Source: Clostridia bacterium | GTDB lineage: Bacteria > Bacillota > Clostridia > Oscillospirales > Butyricicoccaceae | Direction of reading: 5' to 3' | Assembly (NCBI GenBank): GCA_021205365.1 | Contig: JAJPXP010000019.1 | Span: 17,106 to 81,105 of the forward strand | Length of the DNA stretch: 64,000 nt | Shown: positions 60,590 through 64,000 of the stretch, piece by piece | Numbering within the stretch: the stretch's first letter is position 1 | How the letters are laid out: each line of letters starts with the position of its first letter | Made by a program: the position numbers and the translations under genes | The notes under the pieces: model-generated | The model's database searches: none | Seen by the model: the letters and a program-made list of their open reading frames with translations, nothing else | What the model was told of the DNA's origin: nothing

Positions 60590-61426
60590 TTATAATACAT
60601 AATTTTGAATTGCTTTTGCTACACCATGCAGTTCGTTGGTATCGGTTACGACATTGGCAATGTTCTGGATATGCGCCGGAGCATTGCGCATTGCGACCCC
60701 CAGACCGGCTGCCTGCAGCATTTTCCGGTCGTTGTCACTGTCTCCGCATGCCATGACCTGTTTGCGGGTCAGTCCGAGATGCTCTGCCAGATACAGCAGG
60801 GCAGTGCCCTTGTTTGTACCCTTCGCGTTGATTTCGATGTTTTTGAGTCCGCAGAAGATAGAGGGTTCGGATTCAAACGCACCAGTTTCCTGCATGTCCT
60901 GCATCCAGGAATCCAGATCGGCGATATCGCCATAGACAATGGATTTGTATACTGTTTTTTCTGCAAGCATATGCCACTGTTCCCGCGTCTCAATATAGCG
61001 GTAATTGCCCATATCGATGGGCGGCATGCGGCCGGTAGTGCGGTAAATTTCATCGAAAAATGCGCGGCACTGTTCGCCATACCATACGCAGCTTTCGCCA
61101 TAGAAGCTCGGTTCGACGTGATGTACTTCGCACAGCTCCAGCAGAAGTTTGAGGTGCTGGACAGACAGAGGATGGCGGTAAATCGTTTCGCCATCGGAAG
61201 ATGTAATGCGTGCGCCGTTTTCTGTGATAATCCAGTCGACGCCGCCTGCGGCCTGCGCATGCGGCAGGGAATCGTGTACAGAGCGTCCGGTACACAGGAC
61301 AATCGATACACCATTTTGACGTGCCTGCTGCAGTGCTTGGCGTTCGGATTCGTGAACCAGGCTGTCAGAGCCCAGCAGCGTGCCGTCCAGATCCAGAGCA
61401 ATGAGTTTGATATTGGAATGATACAT
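60590..61426 (-). CDS. Cof-type HAD-superfamily phosphatase
   Basis: 278 residues. HAD motif I LIALDLDGTLLGS (nucleophile Asp in DLDGT), motif II in VLCTGRS, motif III Lys in EINAKGTNKGTAL, motif IV MACGDSDNDRKML. C2-type cap between. Family hydrolyses sugar phosphates, flavin phosphates or pyridoxal phosphate. ATG 61424-61426 with AGGTGAGG just upstream is chosen over GTG 61435. Substrate unknown; stands alone. Confidence 0.92.
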   Translation of the reverse strand: MYHSNIKLIALDLDGTLLGSDSLVHESERQALQQARQNGVSIVLCTGRSVHDSLPHAQAAGGVDWIITENGARITSSDGETIYRHPLSVQHLKLLLELCEVHHVEPSFYGESCVWYGEQCRAFFDEIYRTTGRMPPIDMGNYRYIETREQWHMLAEKTVYKSIVYGDIADLDSWMQDMQETGAFESEPSIFCGLKNIEINAKGTNKGTALLYLAEHLGLTRKQVMACGDSDNDRKMLQAAGLGVAMRNAPAHIQNIANVVTDTNELHGVAKAIQNYVL

Positions 61427-61589
61427 TTTCCTCACCTATCATCCGCCGGAATCCGGCGGGATTTTTTCGCCTATAGTATAGCATGGAAGAGCATATGTGT
61501 AAAGCCAGCAGGATTTTCAGAAAACAGGTAGAAATTTGTCGATTCATGCGGTATACTGGAAGAACAACAACTCTGTGGGAGGAAATAAC

Positions 61590-62849
61590 ATGAAAAAGCG
61601 GTATTTGTTGCTGATACCGGTTGCGGCGTGCATTATTATGTGTGCCGCAGCGATTGGATATATTCAATTTCATCCGGATCGTGCGCCAGCGGGCGCTGCA
61701 TTTCTGGTCAATGCTTCACAGGCAAAGCAGGAATTAGATACCGGAAGCGGGGAAGAAGAAGTGCCGCAGGAGGAGCCGAAAGAGCTGACGGCAACGCAAA
61801 AGCGTGCACAGGAGATAGTGGCAGATATGACACTGGAACAGAAGATTTACCAGATGATGTTTGTCACACCAGAGGTTCTGACGGATTCCAGAAACAGTGT
61901 TGTCCGTGCCGGTAATGCTACGAAAGCGTCTATAACAGCCGCGCCGGTGGGTGGCGTCCTGTATACCAGGCAGAACCTGCAGGGCAAGGATCAGACCAGC
62001 GTTATGCTGGAGAATACACAACAGTATGCAAGAGAAGCCGGAGCTGGCATTCCCGTGTTTACCGGAATCGGGGAAGAAGGCGGCAGCTATGCACCGGCAG
62101 CTGCTGTTCTGGGCACAGCCGCAGTGAACGCTATGTCTGCATATGGGGAAGCAAACAATAGTGAAGAAGCCCGCAGTGTCGGGCAAACCCTTGCAGCTGC
62201 AATCAGTGGTGTGGGGTTCAATGTGGATTTTGCACCGGTAGCAGATGTACTGTCCAATGAAAGCAATACAGAACTCGAGAACCGTACATTTGGCAGTGAC
62301 CCGGCAGTGGTGTCCAATATGGTGAGCAATGAAATCAGCGGCATGCAGGAAAATGGTGTGATGTCTGCTATTTCGCATTTTCCAGGGGCGGGCAGCACGG
62401 CTTCCAGCACAGAAAATGGAACCGTGACGACAGAACGTTCGCTGGAAGAATTTCAGAGCAGTGACCTGACGGTTTTTGAAGCAGGTATTGAGGCGGATGC
62501 TGCCTTTGTTGTGGTTTCCAATATGACTGCACCGGCATTTGATACGGTGCCATGTGCCTTGTCGTCCAAGGTCATCACGGATCTGCTTCGGAAAGAAATG
62601 GGCTATGATGGCATCATTATTACCGATAAGCTGACGGATGCAGCCATTACTGGTGCCTATTCCAATGGAGATGCTGCTGTGCAGGCAGTACAGGCAGGCG
62701 CAGATATGCTGTTGTGCCCGCCGAGCATCAGCGATGCTTATTCAGCAATCTCAGAGGCTGTGGCAAACGGGACGATTACGCAAGACCGGATCGACGAGAG
62801 TGCGGCACGCATCCTCACGGCAAAGCTGGAATACGGTTTAATGAACTGA
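61590..62849 (+). CDS. GH3-family (NagZ-like) exported protein with altered catalytic loop
   Basis: 419 residues. N-terminal signal anchor (residues 4-25), acidic linker to ~65, then a single GH3 TIM barrel. Family features: GVGFNVDFAPVADVLSN, MGYDGIIITDKLTD with the nucleophile position Asp346, and AVQAGADMLLCPP. The NagZ motif KHFPGHG is SHFPGAG (262-268), and the following loop that normally holds D-S-H, the acid/base dyad, reads SSTENG; the D-x-EGG-x-V-x-R region is GIGEEGGSYAP. So the barrel is kept but catalysis or sugar recognition is probably changed or lost. ATG follows GGGAGGAAATAAC. Possibly a sugar-binding or regulatory descendant. Confidence 0.82.
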   Translation: MKKRYLLLIPVAACIIMCAAAIGYIQFHPDRAPAGAAFLVNASQAKQELDTGSGEEEVPQEEPKELTATQKRAQEIVADMTLEQKIYQMMFVTPEVLTDSRNSVVRAGNATKASITAAPVGGVLYTRQNLQGKDQTSVMLENTQQYAREAGAGIPVFTGIGEEGGSYAPAAAVLGTAAVNAMSAYGEANNSEEARSVGQTLAAAISGVGFNVDFAPVADVLSNESNTELENRTFGSDPAVVSNMVSNEISGMQENGVMSAISHFPGAGSTASSTENGTVTTERSLEEFQSSDLTVFEAGIEADAAFVVVSNMTAPAFDTVPCALSSKVITDLLRKEMGYDGIIITDKLTDAAITGAYSNGDAAVQAVQAGADMLLCPPSISDAYSAISEAVANGTITQDRIDESAARILTAKLEYGLMN

Positions 62850-62855
62850 AAAAGT

Positions 62856-62888
62856 AAAAAGCCCAGACGGTTGTCTGGGCTTTCTTCC
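62856..62888. terminator. Bidirectional terminator, GH3 gene / asrC-like gene
   Basis: AAAGCCCAGAC (62858-62868) with GTCTGGGCTTT (62873-62883), then CTTCC; A-run on the other side. Confidence 0.85.
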
Positions 62889-62894
62889 TGTAAG

Positions 62895-63839
62895 TCAGTC
62901 TGCAATAATTTCAGCCTTGCGGTCAAGCAGGTCATTGCTCAGCAGCTGAGCCTGCACATTCTCAAAGCCGATACGGTTGATGGTGTCGGAGAAGCGTTCC
63001 CCGGCGATTCCCTGGTCGCGGAACAGCAGGATGCATTTTTCTACGATATCCAAAACCTCGTCCTGGGAGGTAAAGATTTTCTCCAGCGGCTTGCCCTGTG
63101 CAATCTGCTTGCCCCAGCGTCCGCCGATATAAACGCGGAAACCATAAGTCGAGTTATCGCGTGCATGGAACGGACATTTGCCGACACAGCGTCCGCAGTG
63201 GTTACACAGCTCCGGATCAGCATACATCTTGCCATCGACAATCTTCGGCACATGGATGGGACATGCCTTTTCACACAGGCACCGCCTGCAGCCATGGCAT
63301 TTGTATGGATCAAAATCCGGTACGCGCTGGCCGATAATGCCGACGTCATTCAGATTCGGCTTGACACAGTTGTTTGGACATCCGCCGACAGCAATCTTGA
63401 ACTTGTGCGGCAGGGTGACAGCGCTGTAGCCCTTGAAGAAGCGCTCATGGATTTCCTCAGAAAGCGCATACGAATCCAGCAGACCGTACTGACAGGTAGT
63501 GCCCTTGCAGGAGACAACCGGACGTACCTTCTTGCCGGTGCCGCCGGTTTCCAGGCCGGCTTCTGCGAGAAATGCACGCATGTCATCAATCTTGTGAAAC
63601 GGAACCTGCTGGATTTCCATGGTCAGGCGGGTCGTCATACAGACCTCGCCGTTACCAAATTTGTTTGCGGCATCAACAATGCGCTGCATTTTGTCAGCAG
63701 TGATTTTGCCGTTCTTGGTGATAACACGGCAGTTGAACAGGTCAGTTCCCTTGCAGTGCAGGCAGCCCAGCGCTTTGACACGCTTGACTTCATCCTGGGA
63801 AAGGGTTGCAGGACCCATTGGGGTCAGTGTAACACTCAT
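62895..63839 (-). CDS. Siroheme iron-sulfur reductase, anaerobic sulfite reductase subunit C-like
   Basis: 314 residues. N-terminal half-domain of nitrite/sulfite reductases (KITADKMQRIVDAANKFG .. TTRLTMEIQQVPFHKIDDM). Siroheme/[4Fe-4S] ligand cysteines are in SCKGTTCQYG and VGGCPNNCVKPN. An inserted two-cluster ferredoxin module follows: CHGCRRCLCEKACPIH and CNHCGRCVGKCPFHA. This is the build of AsrC and Dsr-like small reductases. ATG 63837-63839 has GGAAGG ten bases upstream. asrA and asrB are absent on the downstream side; the upstream side runs out of the window after 160 bp of promoter DNA. It could reduce sulfite, or be a stand-alone siroheme reductase of unknown substrate. Confidence 0.85.
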   Translation of the reverse strand: MSVTLTPMGPATLSQDEVKRVKALGCLHCKGTDLFNCRVITKNGKITADKMQRIVDAANKFGNGEVCMTTRLTMEIQQVPFHKIDDMRAFLAEAGLETGGTGKKVRPVVSCKGTTCQYGLLDSYALSEEIHERFFKGYSAVTLPHKFKIAVGGCPNNCVKPNLNDVGIIGQRVPDFDPYKCHGCRRCLCEKACPIHVPKIVDGKMYADPELCNHCGRCVGKCPFHARDNSTYGFRVYIGGRWGKQIAQGKPLEKIFTSQDEVLDIVEKCILLFRDQGIAGERFSDTINRIGFENVQAQLLSNDLLDRKAEIIAD

Positions 63840-63897
63840 TTTAGGTATACCTTCCTTTGAAATAGTATGATGGATCTCAATAACGTTCTGTTTTAAT

Positions 63898-63926
63898 ATT
63901 GTAGCACCGAACAGAAAAATTAGCAA
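63898..63926 (-). promoter_or_regulatory. Promoter of the asrC-like gene
   Basis: Minus strand TTGCTA (63921-63926), 17-bp spacer, TACAAT (63898-63903). Beyond it to 64000 the DNA is AT-rich with no gene. Confidence 0.7.
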
Positions 63927-64000
63927 TTATAACTGAATTGAAAACATAATTTTTGTAATACATGACAAAAATCGTTGATGTTTTTTTATAAAAATACGGG

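Overview
The window looks like the chromosome of an anaerobic gut-type Clostridia member (Bacillota). The grounds are the RnfCDGEAB complex in clostridial gene order, mini-RNase III, a glmS ribozyme, many consensus sigma-A promoters with AGGAGG-type ribosome sites, several HxlR/DeoR/MarR regulators, and moderate GC with AT-rich islands. An Oscillospirales/Butyricicoccus-like host is a guess from general appearance. I see no rRNA, tRNA, CRISPR array or complete insertion sequence.

Region 1 (1-6.6 kb) is a sugar or polyol uptake and oxidation island. It holds the end of a sugar-binding protein, an AraC regulator, a Gfo/Idh/MocA dehydrogenase, a TIM-barrel isomerase/epimerase and a sodium:solute symporter. 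Region 2 (6.6-12.8 kb) is an AT-rich accessory patch: DUF2089 and membrane proteins, an XRE-membrane protein, a flavodoxin-type reductase, an MFS exporter with its MarR regulator, and a NodB-type deacetylase. The last third of the deacetylase gene is duplicated without visible change 3.35 kb away and fused there to a broken HxlR gene. Region 3 (12.9-25.4 kb) is a myo-inositol locus: iolD twice, iolB, a DeoR (IolR-like) regulator, a split transketolase, iolE and iolG. The two iolD genes are near-identical at both ends but strongly diverged in the middle, and they enclose an AT-rich nitroreductase/HxlR pair. iolC, iolJ and iolA are not in the window.

Region 4 (25.4-35.2 kb) is housekeeping and small-gene territory: CpXC, cupin, HD, yebC, a Gln/Asn-rich repeat protein, mrnC, thioredoxin, a TPM protein with pspA, a lipoprotein, gapA and an unusual orphan HATPase. 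Region 5 (35.2-46.2 kb) has rnfCDGEAB behind a structured leader with a possible 26-residue peptide, a DUF4015 protein, a two-component system and an HtrA protease. Region 6 (46.2-64 kb) has purL, a decayed type I toxin locus, rpe with a structured 5' leader, a topoisomerase IV-like pair separated by a tandem palindromic repeat, glmS with its self-cleaving ribozyme, DUF445, DUF5662, a Cof phosphatase, a catalytically altered GH3 protein and an orphan AsrC-like sulfite reductase.

How the parts fit: inositol would be oxidised by IolG, dehydrated by IolE, ring-opened by IolD and isomerised by IolB. GapA and the Rnf complex would connect the resulting triose and reducing power to energy conservation. 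The most notable features are the two places where a resident gene is partly or wholly duplicated around AT-rich DNA carrying an HxlR regulator and a flavin enzyme.
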